Origin: Pseudomonas abietaniphila
GTDB lineage: Bacteria; Pseudomonadota; Gammaproteobacteria; Pseudomonadales; Pseudomonadaceae
Assembly: GCF_900100795.1 (NCBI RefSeq)
Contig: NZ_FNCO01000005.1
Location: 310,001-374,000, forward strand
Length of the DNA: 64,000 nucleotides
Direction of reading: 5' to 3'
Within the stretch, counting starts at the first letter, position 1. Every line of letters starts with the position of its first letter. A program made the translations under genes and the position numbers. Shown in pieces: positions 1 to 9,030 of this stretch. The notes below the pieces were generated by a model. That model did not search any database. It saw nothing but the letters and a program-made list of their open reading frames with translations, and was not told the origin of the DNA.

Positions 1-122
1 GCCAGGCCAATACCCAATGGCTGGACACCAGCGCGCAGCACCAGACCGGCCAGCGTGTCTGCGCTCGCTGGGCGCGCGAGGCGATGATCCCGCTGGCCGA
101 CACCGTTACAGAGGCCCATTGA
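1..122 (+). CDS. ydcT: ABC transporter ATP-binding protein, C-terminal end (partial)
   Basis: Only the last 39 codons are present. The frame running from base 3 to the TGA at 120-122 is open and ends in ...DTVTEAH. The stop lies one base before the ATG of a PotB-type permease. This is where the ATPase of a spermidine/putrescine-type importer sits in the E. coli ydcSTUVW order, and two permeases and a patD homologue follow. The fragment would be part of the C-terminal TOBE-like regulatory region; no nucleotide-binding motif is visible. The assignment rests on context rather than on motifs. Confidence 0.7.
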   Translation, partial: QANTQWLDTSAQHQTGQRVCARWAREAMIPLADTVTEAH

Positions 123-123
123 G

Positions 124-1074
124 ATGAGCCAGACACTCGCCCATTCGGCGCCGATGTCAGGGCAAACGCTTCTGCGGCGCTTTTCCAATCTGCTGTACCG
201 ACGGCCGAACCTGTACCTGTCGCTGCTGCTGATCCCGCCGCTGCTGTGGTTCGGCGCGATCTACCTCGGCTCGCTGCTGACGCTGTTGTGGCAAGGGTTC
301 TACACCTTCGACGACTTCAGCATGACGGTCACGCCGGACCTGACCCTGACCAACTTCGGCGCGCTGTTCAACCCGGCCAACTTCGACGTGATCCAGCGCA
401 CGTTGAGCATGGCGATTGCCGTGTCCATCGCCAGCGCCATCGTCGCGTTCCCCATCGCCTATTACATGGCGCGCTACACCACGGGCAAGACCAAGGCGTT
501 TTTCTACATCGCGGTGATGATGCCGATGTGGGCCAGTTACATCGTCAAGGCCTACGCCTGGACGCTGCTGCTGGCCAAAGGCGGCGTCGCTCAGTGGTTC
601 GTTCAGCACCTGGGGCTTGAGCCGGTGCTGCAGGTGATTCTGGGAATTCCCGGTGTCGGCGGCAGCACCTTGTCGACCTCGCATCTGGGCCGCTTCCTCG
701 TGTTCGTCTACATCTGGCTGCCGTTCATGATCCTGCCGATCCAGGCCTCGCTGGAGCGCCTGCCACCGTCGCTGCTGCAAGCCTCGGCCGACCTGGGCGC
801 CCAGCCTCGGCAGACGTTCATGCACGTGATCCTGCCGCTGTCGGTGCCAGGCATCGCTGCGGGCTCGATCTTCACCTTCTCGCTGACCCTGGGTGACTTC
901 ATCGTGCCGCAACTGATCGGCCCACCCGGCTACTTCATCGGCAGCATGGTCTACGCACAGCAAGGCGCCATCGGCAACATGCCCATGGCGGCGGCCTTCA
1001 CCCTGGTGCCGATCGTGCTGATCGCCATCTACCTGTCCATCGTCAAACGACTGGGGGCTTTCGATGCGCTCTAA
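124..1074 (+). CDS. ydcU: ABC transporter permease, PotB/YdcU type
   Basis: This 316-aa inner-membrane permease belongs to the polyamine/opine-type importer family. It has a cytoplasmic N-terminus, a first hydrophobic segment near residues 33-57, and further membrane segments. The EAA-like coupling loop that contacts the ATPase is visible as [20 protein letters not shown] around residues 220-240. The ATG is one base after the stop of the ATPase gene, and the 3' end overlaps the next permease by 11 bp, so the genes are translationally coupled. The downstream aminobutyraldehyde dehydrogenase makes putrescine or a related amine the likely substrate, which is inference. Confidence 0.9.
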   Translation: MSQTLAHSAPMSGQTLLRRFSNLLYRRPNLYLSLLLIPPLLWFGAIYLGSLLTLLWQGFYTFDDFSMTVTPDLTLTNFGALFNPANFDVIQRTLSMAIAVSIASAIVAFPIAYYMARYTTGKTKAFFYIAVMMPMWASYIVKAYAWTLLLAKGGVAQWFVQHLGLEPVLQVILGIPGVGGSTLSTSHLGRFLVFVYIWLPFMILPIQASLERLPPSLLQASADLGAQPRQTFMHVILPLSVPGIAAGSIFTFSLTLGDFIVPQLIGPPGYFIGSMVYAQQGAIGNMPMAAAFTLVPIVLIAIYLSIVKRLGAFDAL

Positions 1075-1894
1075 ACCTTTCGTGAAGCAGGGCGACCAGG
1101 CCTCCTGGGGTCTGAAGATCGCGGCGTGGGGCGGGCTGGTGTTTCTGCATTTCCCGATCCTGATCATCTTCCTGTACGCCTTCAACACCGAAGACGCCGC
1201 GTTCAGCTTTCCGCCGCAGGGCTTCACCCTGAAGTGGTTCAGCGTGGCGTTCTCACGGCCTGACGTGCTGGAGTCGATCAAGCTGTCTCTGCAGATCGCC
1301 TGCGTCGCCACGCTGATTGCCATCGTGCTCGGCACGCTGGCCTCGGCGGCGCTGTATCGACGCGACTTCTTCGGCAAGGACGGCATCTCCCTGATGCTGA
1401 TCCTGCCGATCGCCCTGCCCGGCATCATCACCGGCCTGGCGTTGCTGTCGGCGTTCAAGACGCTGGGCATCGAGCCGGGGATGTTCACGATCATCGTCGG
1501 TCACGCGACCTTCTGTGTGGTGATCGTCTACAACAACGTCATCGCACGTCTGCGCCGCACCTCTCACAGCCTCATCGAAGCCTCGATGGACCTGGGTGCC
1601 GACGGCTGGCAGACCTTTCGCTACATCATCATGCCCAACCTCGGCTCGGCGTTGCTGGCCGGCGGCATGCTGGCGTTCGCGCTGTCGTTCGACGAAATCA
1701 TCGTCACCACCTTCACCGCAGGCCACGAACGCACGCTGCCGATCTGGCTGCTCAACCAACTCAGCCGCCCACGGGATGTGCCCGTGACCAATGTGGTCGC
1801 GATGCTGGTGATGATCGTAACCATGCTGCCGATTCTCGGCGCGTATTACCTCACCCGAGGCGGGGAAAGCGTGGCCGGGAGTGGCGGGAAATAA
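1064..1894 (+). CDS. ydcV: ABC transporter permease, PotC/YdcV type
   Basis: This is the second permease subunit (276 aa) and pairs with the preceding PotB-like protein. It starts inside the 3' end of that gene (11-bp overlap). Membrane segments are evident at about residues 20-45 and 70-95 and through the C-terminal half. The EAA loop reads [20 protein letters not shown] near residues 170-190. A PotB/PotC pair is diagnostic of spermidine/putrescine-family importers. No substrate-binding protein is visible and is expected upstream of the window. Confidence 0.9.
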   Translation: MRSKPFVKQGDQASWGLKIAAWGGLVFLHFPILIIFLYAFNTEDAAFSFPPQGFTLKWFSVAFSRPDVLESIKLSLQIACVATLIAIVLGTLASAALYRRDFFGKDGISLMLILPIALPGIITGLALLSAFKTLGIEPGMFTIIVGHATFCVVIVYNNVIARLRRTSHSLIEASMDLGADGWQTFRYIIMPNLGSALLAGGMLAFALSFDEIIVTTFTAGHERTLPIWLLNQLSRPRDVPVTNVVAMLVMIVTMLPILGAYYLTRGGESVAGSGGK

Positions 1895-1946
1895 CCAAAG
1901 TGAGGCCGCGTGGCAGATCCCGCTCCCGGCCTGGAATACATACAAC

Positions 1947-2095
1947 TGTAGGAGCGTGGCTTGTGTCTGGGCCGCATTCGGACGATCGGCCGGGAACCGG
2001 TCGTAAAACCTGCTAATGCGGTGTGTCAGTAAAACCGCGGCGCGTGATTTTGCGACTGCTGCGCAGCCGATCGCGGGACAAGCCACGCTCCTACA
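1947..2095. repeat. Palindromic intergenic repeat, 18-bp perfect arms
   Basis: The arm at 1947-1964 (TGTAGGAGCGTGGCTTGT) is matched by its exact reverse complement at 2078-2095. The pair occupies most of the gap between ydcV and patD. It belongs to the dispersed GTAGGAGCG family seen at several other places in this window and could fold in the transcript between the two genes. Confidence 0.85.
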
Positions 2096-2121
2096 TAGAC
2101 TGAGTCATTCAGGAGAAAACA

Positions 2122-3546
2122 ATGCAAACCAAACTGCTGATCAATGGCCAACTGGTCGCCGGCGACGGTCCCGCCCAGCCGGTGTTCAACCCTGCGTTGG
2201 GCCGGGTGCTGGTGGAAATCAACGAGGCCACCGAAGGTCAGGTCGACACCGCCGTGCGCGCCGCCGATGCCGCGTTTGAAAGCTGGTCGCAGACCGCGCC
2301 CAAAGACCGCTCGCTGCTGCTGTTGAAACTGGCCGACGCCATCGATGAAAACGCCGAGGAACTGGCGAAGCTGGAATCGGACAACTGTGGCAAGCCGTAC
2401 CACGCTGCGTTGAACGATGAGCTTCCGGCCATCGCCGATGTGTTCCGCTTTTTCGCCGGTGCCAGCCGCTGCATGAGCGGCTCGGCCGCCGGTGAATACC
2501 TGCCGGGTCACACCTCGATGATTCGCCGCGACCCGGTCGGCGTGATCGCGTCCATCGCCCCGTGGAACTACCCGCTGATGATGGTCGCCTGGAAAATCGC
2601 GCCAGCGCTGGCCGCCGGCAACACTGTCGTGCTCAAACCGTCCGAACAAACACCGTTGACCGCGCTGCGTCTGGTGGAACTGGCCAACGATATTTTCCCG
2701 GCCGGTGTACTGAACCTGGTCTTCGGTCGCGGCCAGACCGTGGGCAACCCGCTGGTGACCCATCCGAAGGTGCGCATGGTGTCGCTGACCGGGTCCATCG
2801 CCACCGGCTCGCACATCATTTCCAGCACCGCCGACAGCGTCAAACGCATGCACATGGAGCTGGGCGGCAAGGCGCCCGTGATCATTTTTGACGACGCCGA
2901 CATCGATGCTGCGGTGGACGGTATTCGCACGTTCGGCTTCTACAACGCCGGGCAAGACTGCACCGCCGCGTGCCGCATCTACGCGCAGAAAGGCATCTAC
3001 GAGCAGTTCGTGCAGAAGCTCGGCGAAGCGGTCAGCAGTATCAAAGTGGGTCAGCAGGACGACCCGGAAACCGAGTTGGGGCCATTGATCACCGCGCAGC
3101 ATCGCGACCGGGTGACGGGCTTTGTGGAGCGTGCGGTCGCGCAGTCGCACATCCGCCTAATCACCGGTGGCAAGGCCATCGAAGGCAACGGTTTCTTCTT
3201 CCAGCCGACGGTCATCGCCGACGCGCAGCAGGACGATGAAATCGTACGCCGTGAAGTGTTCGGCCCTGTGGTTTCCGTGACTCGGTTTGACGACGAGGCG
3301 CAGGTACTGGCTTGGGCCAACGATTCGGATTACGGCCTGGCGTCGTCGGTCTGGACACAGGATGTAGGCCGTGCCCATCGCCTGTCTGCCCGCCTGCAAT
3401 ACGGCTGCACCTGGGTGAACACACACTTCATGCTGGTCAGCGAAATGCCGCACGGCGGGCAGAAGCTGTCCGGCTATGGCAAGGACATGTCCATGTACGG
3501 GCTGGAGGATTACACCACCGTGCGGCATGTGATGTTCAAGCACTGA
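2122..3546 (+). CDS. patD: Gamma-aminobutyraldehyde dehydrogenase
   Basis: This 474-aa NAD-dependent aldehyde dehydrogenase probably oxidises 4-aminobutanal, made from putrescine by transamination, to GABA. Family landmarks are present: PWNYP with Asn149, the MELGGK glutamate at about 246, and the catalytic Cys280 in [10 protein letters not shown]. Full length fits PatD/YdcW. AGGAG precedes the ATG. It follows two polyamine-type permeases, as ydcW follows ydcTUV in E. coli. An APC permease lies downstream. The pathway is inferred from family and context; related omega-amino aldehydes are possible substrates. Confidence 0.88.
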   Translation: MQTKLLINGQLVAGDGPAQPVFNPALGRVLVEINEATEGQVDTAVRAADAAFESWSQTAPKDRSLLLLKLADAIDENAEELAKLESDNCGKPYHAALNDELPAIADVFRFFAGASRCMSGSAAGEYLPGHTSMIRRDPVGVIASIAPWNYPLMMVAWKIAPALAAGNTVVLKPSEQTPLTALRLVELANDIFPAGVLNLVFGRGQTVGNPLVTHPKVRMVSLTGSIATGSHIISSTADSVKRMHMELGGKAPVIIFDDADIDAAVDGIRTFGFYNAGQDCTAACRIYAQKGIYEQFVQKLGEAVSSIKVGQQDDPETELGPLITAQHRDRVTGFVERAVAQSHIRLITGGKAIEGNGFFFQPTVIADAQQDDEIVRREVFGPVVSVTRFDDEAQVLAWANDSDYGLASSVWTQDVGRAHRLSARLQYGCTWVNTHFMLVSEMPHGGQKLSGYGKDMSMYGLEDYTTVRHVMFKH

Positions 3547-3558
3547 CGCAGAACCACC

Positions 3559-3711
3559 GTAGGAGCGCGCTTGCCCGCGAAAGCTTTGCGTCAGTCAACG
3601 CATGATGGTTCCCACGCTCCGCGTGGGCATGCAGCCGGTAACGCTCTGCGTCACACCAGGGACGCAGAGCGTCCAGGGAGGCGTTACCCCTCGGAGCGAG
3701 GGAACGATCAA
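3559..3711. repeat. Composite intergenic repeat with nested hairpins
   Basis: A single GTAGGAGCGCGCTTGCCCGCGA copy (3559-3580) is followed by hairpin-forming sequence: CCCACGCTCCGCGTGGG near 3610-3626, then 12-bp arms ACGCTCTGCGTC (3641-3652) and GACGCAGAGCGT (3661-3672), ending in a GGAACGA motif. It resembles the short palindromic repeats scattered through Pseudomonas genomes. Confidence 0.75.
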
Positions 3712-3838
3712 GAGCTTTCCACTCAAGAACGCTTTAACCGCAACTGCTTTTAAAACAATAACCACCGACCGGGTTGTGCCCAAGTGCATCGCCACGGCCT
3801 CGGCCATCCGAAATCTGCCGATTTCCTGGAGAAACACG

Positions 3839-5317
3839 ATGAGCAGCATCCCCGTTCCACCGGCCGCCGACAGCGATGCCGAACAACTGAGAAAGTTGGG
3901 CTACACCTCCAACTTCAATCGCAGCATGAGCCTGTGGGAAAACTTTGCGCTGGGCTTCACTTACCTCTCGCCCGTGGTGGGCGTGTACACGCTGTTCGGC
4001 CTGTGTCTCGCGGCGGGCGGACCACCGATGTTCTGGGCCTATCTGCTGGTGGGAATCGGCCAGATGCTGGTGTGCCTGGTGTTCGGCGAAGTGGTTTCGC
4101 AGTTCCCGATTTCCGGTGGTGTCTATCCATGGGCGCGCCGCCTGGTCGGCAAGCGCTGGGCGTGGATGGTCGGCTGGGTCTACGCCATCGCCCTGTGCGT
4201 AACCATCGCCGCCGTAGCGGTCGGTGCCGGTCCTTATCTGGCCGCGATGCTGGGTTTTGAACCGAGCGCCAACACCAACATCGTCATCGCGCTGGTGCTG
4301 ACGCTGTTCGCCACCGTCGTCAACCTCAGCGGCACCAAGGTGCTGTCACGCATCGCGATGTTCGGCTTCCTCTGCGAACTGATCGGCGCCGTGCTGGTGG
4401 GCGGGTATCTGCTGATCTTCGAGCGTCATCAGCCGCTGAGCGTGTTCTTCAACACCTTCGACATCCGCATAGACGGCTCTTACCTGCCGGCGTTCCTCAC
4501 CGCATCGCTGGCCGGGATGTTCCTGTACTACGGTTTCGAAGCCTGCGGTGACGTGGCCGAAGAGACACCGAACCCAAGCAAGCAGATTCCCCGTGCCATG
4601 CGCATGACCATCTGGATCGGTGGCGCCGCTGCGATGTTCGCGTGCCTGGCACTGATCCTCGCCGTGCCGGACATGAACGCCGTGATCAATGGCACCGACA
4701 AGGACCCGGTTACCACCATCCTGAGCATGGCCTTCGGCGTCACCGGCTCGAAAGTGGTGATGGGCATCGTCATGGTGTCGTTCATCTCCTGCGTCATCAG
4801 CCTGCAAGCCGCCGCCAGCCGGTTGCTCTACGCCTATGCGCGGGACGAAATGATCGTCGGCAGCGACCTGCTCAAACGCATCTCACCCACTACGCAAATC
4901 CCGGTCGCCGCGCTGTTCGTTTCCGGCGTGGTGCCCGCCATCATCATCTGCCTGGGCTTTGTCCTGCAGGACGCCGTCGCCACCATCGTCAGCTTCGCGG
5001 CCATCGGCATCTACCTTGCCTTCCAGATGATCGTACTTGCCGCCCTGTTCGCCCGGATGCGTGGGTGGATTCCAAGCGGTCAGTTCAGCCTCGGTAAATG
5101 GGGCTGGCCGGTGAACCTCGGCGCGCTGATCTACGGCGTGCTCGCCATCATCAACATGGCCTGGCCACGCACACCGGACGCCGCCTGGTACATCAACTAC
5201 TCTATGGTTCTGACGACTGTGATCGTCATCGGCCTGGGCCTGGTGTACATGTGGATCGGCAAACCGTATGACCACGGGACTGCACCTGCGGGTGATGCGT
5301 GGAAGCGCAACCCATGA
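3839..5317 (+). CDS. APC-superfamily amino acid permease
   Basis: This 492-aa integral membrane transporter has about 12 hydrophobic segments, starting at LGFTYLSPVVGVYTLFGLCL. It fits the amino acid/choline transporter branch (GABA permease-like) of the APC superfamily, with GGPP in segment 1 and FPISGGVYPWARR after segment 3. An open frame extends upstream to 3602, but that stretch is repeat DNA. ATG 3839 has CTGGAG just upstream and opens the conserved protein. Its position after patD suggests GABA or a related amine as substrate, which is inference. Confidence 0.85.
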   Translation: MSSIPVPPAADSDAEQLRKLGYTSNFNRSMSLWENFALGFTYLSPVVGVYTLFGLCLAAGGPPMFWAYLLVGIGQMLVCLVFGEVVSQFPISGGVYPWARRLVGKRWAWMVGWVYAIALCVTIAAVAVGAGPYLAAMLGFEPSANTNIVIALVLTLFATVVNLSGTKVLSRIAMFGFLCELIGAVLVGGYLLIFERHQPLSVFFNTFDIRIDGSYLPAFLTASLAGMFLYYGFEACGDVAEETPNPSKQIPRAMRMTIWIGGAAAMFACLALILAVPDMNAVINGTDKDPVTTILSMAFGVTGSKVVMGIVMVSFISCVISLQAAASRLLYAYARDEMIVGSDLLKRISPTTQIPVAALFVSGVVPAIIICLGFVLQDAVATIVSFAAIGIYLAFQMIVLAALFARMRGWIPSGQFSLGKWGWPVNLGALIYGVLAIINMAWPRTPDAAWYINYSMVLTTVIVIGLGLVYMWIGKPYDHGTAPAGDAWKRNP

Positions 5318-5667
5318 ACGCGTGGTACCTGACCTGACAGAGCCGCCGTAGCAGTACGACAACCGACGGTGGAGGTTTTGAAATCGCCGCCGTCGACAGG
5401 TCGAACAGCCGCTCCCCGGACTCAAAACACGTTCAATCGCGCCTCTCAGAGAAATGATTAGAATTTGATATCACTACGCAACCCCTGCGCTTCCCAATGG
5501 TCAACAGATCAGACGCTGCTCTGGATCGGTCGAGGCTTTTTTGCTATTCGTATGAGTAACAAAAAGTCATCAATACGTTCCTTTCACCCTTCAACTGGAT
5601 ATGAAAGGTGAGGATTTTCTCCGTCCGGCTCCGTACACTGATTTCCCCCTGACTGGAGCTTGCCTCG
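5318..5667. other. 350-bp intergenic region, no gene seen
   Basis: This gap separates the permease gene from the hybrid kinase gene. The base composition becomes visibly AT-richer around 5450-5600, as expected for a promoter region. I could not identify a convincing promoter, terminator hairpin or small ORF. Confidence 0.5.
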
Positions 5668-7734
5668 TTGACCAGATACCCGCGCTTCCCCGCAGGCGAC
5701 AGTGAAGCGGGTCGTGCCCTGACGGCAATCGACTGGAGCACGACGACGTTGGGCCCGATGCAAGCCTGGCCTGCCGCGTTGAAGATCCACTTGAACCTGA
5801 TCCTCAATTCACCGGAGTCGATGTATCTGCTCTGGGGCCCCGATCTACTGTTTTTCCACAATGACGCCTACGCACCGATTCTCGGGCCACGCCTCAACCA
5901 GGCAATGGGCGCACGCGTGGACGAGCTGTGGTCGGACGTGTGGAGTCAGGTCAAGCCTTATGCGGAGGACGCCCTGCGCGGCATTCCCTACGAATGTGAA
6001 GATCTGCCATTGACGATGGCCCGCTACGGTGAGACCGAGCACACGTGGTGGTCATTTACGTTTTCGCCGCTGATCGACGAAAACAACGAGGTGGTCGGGC
6101 TGTTGTGCGTCACTAACGAAACCACCCGTCGCGTGCTCGATCAGCGGGCGCTGAAGGCCAGCGAGCAAAGCCGTCTCGACCTGATTGCCGACCTGGAGCG
6201 CAAGGTGATCGAACGCGCCCATCAACGCGGCCTCACGTGGCAAGTCAGCCCGGACCTGTTGTCAGTGATGACGTCGCAGGGGCATTTCGAAACCACAAAC
6301 CCTGCCTGGCGACAGACCCTCGGCTGGTCTGAGGATGAACTGTCCGGATTCACGTTCATTGATCTCCTCCATCCCGACGACGTTGCGCGAAGCCAGGTAG
6401 CACTCAACACGCTGTCGAGCAACCACCCGGTGCTCAATCTGGAAATCCGCTACCGCCACAAAGATGGCCGCTACCGCTGGCTGTCCTGGGTCGCGGTGCC
6501 AGAAAGCGGCAAGCTGTATTGCAGCGCCAGGGACATCACCACCGAAAAACAACAGGCCCAGGCACTGCGCACCGCCGAAGAAGCCCTGCGCCAGTCACAC
6601 AAAATGGACGCCGTGGGGCAACTCACTGGCGGTTTGGCCCACGACTTCAACAACTTGCTGATGGGGGTCAGCGGCAACCTGGAGCTGCTGAAGCACCGTG
6701 TCGCCAAAGGCCGCACCGAGCATCTGGATCGCTACATCGACGCGGCGCTTGAGGGATCGCGTCGGGCAGCGGCGTTGACCCACCGCTTGTTGGCCTTTTC
6801 GCGCCGGCAAACCCTTGATCCGAAACTCACCGACGTCGATCACCTGGTCGACGGCATGGCCGAGTTGATTCGCCGTACAGTTGGCCCTTCCATTGCCATG
6901 GATGTGCTCGCAACCCAGGGGTTGTGGTCGACTCTGGTGGACCCTCCTCAGTTGGAAAACGCGCTGCTCAACCTGTGCCTCAACGCCCGCGATGCGATGC
7001 CCGATGGCGGGCAATTGTTGATCGAAACCAGCAACAGGCATCTTGATGCGGATGAAGCACGAGCCCTTGATCTGCCTGCCGGTGACTACGTGGCACTGTG
7101 CGTCAGCGACAACGGCAGCGGCATGACCGATGAAGTCCTCAAGCGTGCGTTCGACCCGTTCTTCACGACCAAGCCCATCGGCATGGGCACCGGTCTTGGC
7201 CTGTCGATGATTTACGGTTTTGCGCGACAGTCCGGTGGCGGCGTCCACATCGACTCCACGCCAGGACGAGGCACGCGCGTGTGCATTTATGTGCCGGCGT
7301 GCAACGAGTCAGCCCCCATCGCCAACGATCCACCGGATCACCGGGAGTTGCCCGATCGCACAGCAGGCGGCGAAACGGTGTTGGTGGTCGATGACGAACC
7401 TGCCGTACGGGCACTCGTGGCCGAGGCGCTGACAGATCAGGGTTATCGCGTACTGGAGGCTGACCGCGGCGCCGTGGCGCTGGACATCCTGCGAACACGG
7501 CAGACGATTGATTTGCTGGTTTCAGACGTCGGACTACCCGGCGGCATGAACGGCAGACAACTGGCCGATGCCGCGCGCTCGCTGCGACCCGGCCTGAAAG
7601 TCCTGTTTGTCACCGGCTACGCGGAAAACGCCGCACTGGGCAACGGTCAACTGGAGCCCGGCATGCATGTGCTGACCAAACCGTTTTCGATTCCCTCTCT
7701 GAGTGAGCGGGTGAAGGGACTGCTGGAAGAATAA
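5668..7734 (+). CDS. Soluble PAS hybrid histidine kinase/response regulator
   Basis: This 688-aa signalling protein has no membrane segment. It carries an N-terminal PAS-like region (about 30-160) and a second PAS domain (about 195-295). A HisKA domain follows, with phospho-acceptor His325 in [11 protein letters not shown], then a HATPase with FDPFFTTK and GTGLGLSM (490-515). The C-terminal receiver (about 570-685) has Asp620 in [10 protein letters not shown]. The chosen TTG start is preceded by CTGGAG at a suitable distance. No response-regulator or output gene adjoins it, so it is an orphan hybrid whose phosphate presumably moves to a distant partner. The stimulus is unknown. Confidence 0.88.
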   Translation: MTRYPRFPAGDSEAGRALTAIDWSTTTLGPMQAWPAALKIHLNLILNSPESMYLLWGPDLLFFHNDAYAPILGPRLNQAMGARVDELWSDVWSQVKPYAEDALRGIPYECEDLPLTMARYGETEHTWWSFTFSPLIDENNEVVGLLCVTNETTRRVLDQRALKASEQSRLDLIADLERKVIERAHQRGLTWQVSPDLLSVMTSQGHFETTNPAWRQTLGWSEDELSGFTFIDLLHPDDVARSQVALNTLSSNHPVLNLEIRYRHKDGRYRWLSWVAVPESGKLYCSARDITTEKQQAQALRTAEEALRQSHKMDAVGQLTGGLAHDFNNLLMGVSGNLELLKHRVAKGRTEHLDRYIDAALEGSRRAAALTHRLLAFSRRQTLDPKLTDVDHLVDGMAELIRRTVGPSIAMDVLATQGLWSTLVDPPQLENALLNLCLNARDAMPDGGQLLIETSNRHLDADEARALDLPAGDYVALCVSDNGSGMTDEVLKRAFDPFFTTKPIGMGTGLGLSMIYGFARQSGGGVHIDSTPGRGTRVCIYVPACNESAPIANDPPDHRELPDRTAGGETVLVVDDEPAVRALVAEALTDQGYRVLEADRGAVALDILRTRQTIDLLVSDVGLPGGMNGRQLADAARSLRPGLKVLFVTGYAENAALGNGQLEPGMHVLTKPFSIPSLSERVKGLLEE

Positions 7735-7821
7735 GGCCCGGCCTTGGCTGACGGATGAAGCCCGTGGAAGCCGGCTGGCCGACTCCCACGCCTCGGGAAC
7801 AAGCAGGTGCCTGGACATTGA

Positions 7822-8928
7822 TCAGTCGCGCAAATCCGACTCGTGAATGGGCTGATCACGGTGCGTTGCGCGCTGGTATTGCGCCGGCCATACCGCTTTG
7901 CGCCCTCCCAGATCGTCGTCGGCATGCAGCGGCCAATACGGATCGCGCAACAGTTCACGCGCCAGCAGAATCAGGTCCGCCTGTCCTGTACGCAGAATCG
8001 TATCCGCCTGGAACGGCTCGGTGATCATCCCGACCGTCCCCGTCGCAATCCCTGACTCACGGCGCACACGGCCCGCAAATTCCGTCTGATACCCCGGCCC
8101 GACCGGGATCTCGGCATTGGCCGCCGTGCCGCCAGACGACACGTCGATCAAGTCGACGCCCAGCGTCTTCAAACGCTTGGCGAGTTCGACCGTCTCGTCC
8201 GGATTCCAGCCGTCTTCCACCCAGTCCGTTGCCGACACGCGCACGAACAGCGGCAGCTCTTGCGGCCACACCTCGCGCACGGCCTTGGTCACTTCCAGCG
8301 TCAGCCGGATGCGATTTTCAAACGATCCACCGTATTGATCACGTCGCTGGTTGCTCAATGGCGACAGGAACTGATGCAGCAGATAGCCGTGCGCCGCGTG
8401 TATCTCCACTACTTTGAACCCGGCGGTCAGGGCACGTTTGGCGGCGTCGACGAAGGCCTGGATCACGGTCTGGATCTGGTCCTCTTCCAGTGGGGTCGGT
8501 GGCGTGTGCTGCGGGTCGAAGGCAATCTTCGACGGACCCCACGGAATCCACCCGCCATCCTCCGGTTTGATGCTGCCGTGCTTGCCCAGCCACGGACGCC
8601 AGGTGCTGGCCTTGCGCCCGGCATGGGCGAGTTGAATACCGGCGACGGCGCCCTGGGCGGTGATGAATCGGGTAATGCGTTGCAGCGGTTCGATCTGATC
8701 ATCGTTCCAGATGCCGAGGTCTTCCGGGGTGATGCGACCGTCGCGGGTCACCGCCGCTGCCTCGGTGAAGATCAGCCCCGCACCGCCAACGGCACGGCTG
8801 CCGAGGTGGACCAGATGCCAGTCATTGGCCAGACCGTCGACGCAGCAGTACTGGCACATCGGTGATACCGCGATGCGATTCAGAAAGGTCAGTTGGCGAA
8901 GGGTGTAAGGTTCAAGCAGCAGGCTCAT
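7822..8928 (-). CDS. NADH:flavin oxidoreductase, Old Yellow Enzyme family (XenA/YqjM-like)
   Basis: This 368-aa FMN-dependent ene-reductase has a TIM-barrel fold. Visible landmarks are RIAVSPMCQY near the N-terminus (the Cys in PMCQY is typical of the XenA/YqjM class), GIQLAHAGRKAS with the substrate-binding His, and HAAHGYLLHQFLSPLSNQR. The ATG at 8928 has GAGAGG five bases upstream; the GTG at 8934 would overlap that site. The family reduces activated alkenes and nitro compounds, and the physiological substrate is unknown. It stands alone, convergent with the kinase gene. Confidence 0.88.
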   Translation of the reverse strand: MSLLLEPYTLRQLTFLNRIAVSPMCQYCCVDGLANDWHLVHLGSRAVGGAGLIFTEAAAVTRDGRITPEDLGIWNDDQIEPLQRITRFITAQGAVAGIQLAHAGRKASTWRPWLGKHGSIKPEDGGWIPWGPSKIAFDPQHTPPTPLEEDQIQTVIQAFVDAAKRALTAGFKVVEIHAAHGYLLHQFLSPLSNQRRDQYGGSFENRIRLTLEVTKAVREVWPQELPLFVRVSATDWVEDGWNPDETVELAKRLKTLGVDLIDVSSGGTAANAEIPVGPGYQTEFAGRVRRESGIATGTVGMITEPFQADTILRTGQADLILLARELLRDPYWPLHADDDLGGRKAVWPAQYQRATHRDQPIHESDLRD

Positions 8929-9030
8929 GGGCACCTCTCAAGTCGACGTAAAGGTTCCTTTGTTATGAACCTAGAGCCTAGTCGACAACCCGAGAGAAGT
9001 TCAGGTTCCTGCTGCCGTGCATCGGGAGCG

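Noticed and set aside
157..1494. A 445-codon minus-strand frame across both permease genes
   Set aside because: It spans two clear membrane-protein genes on the other strand, and its Arg/Gln/His-rich product is typical of antisense translation.
3602..3838. Upstream 79-codon extension of the APC permease frame
   Set aside because: This stretch is palindromic repeat DNA. The predicted start with a ribosome-binding site is at 3839.
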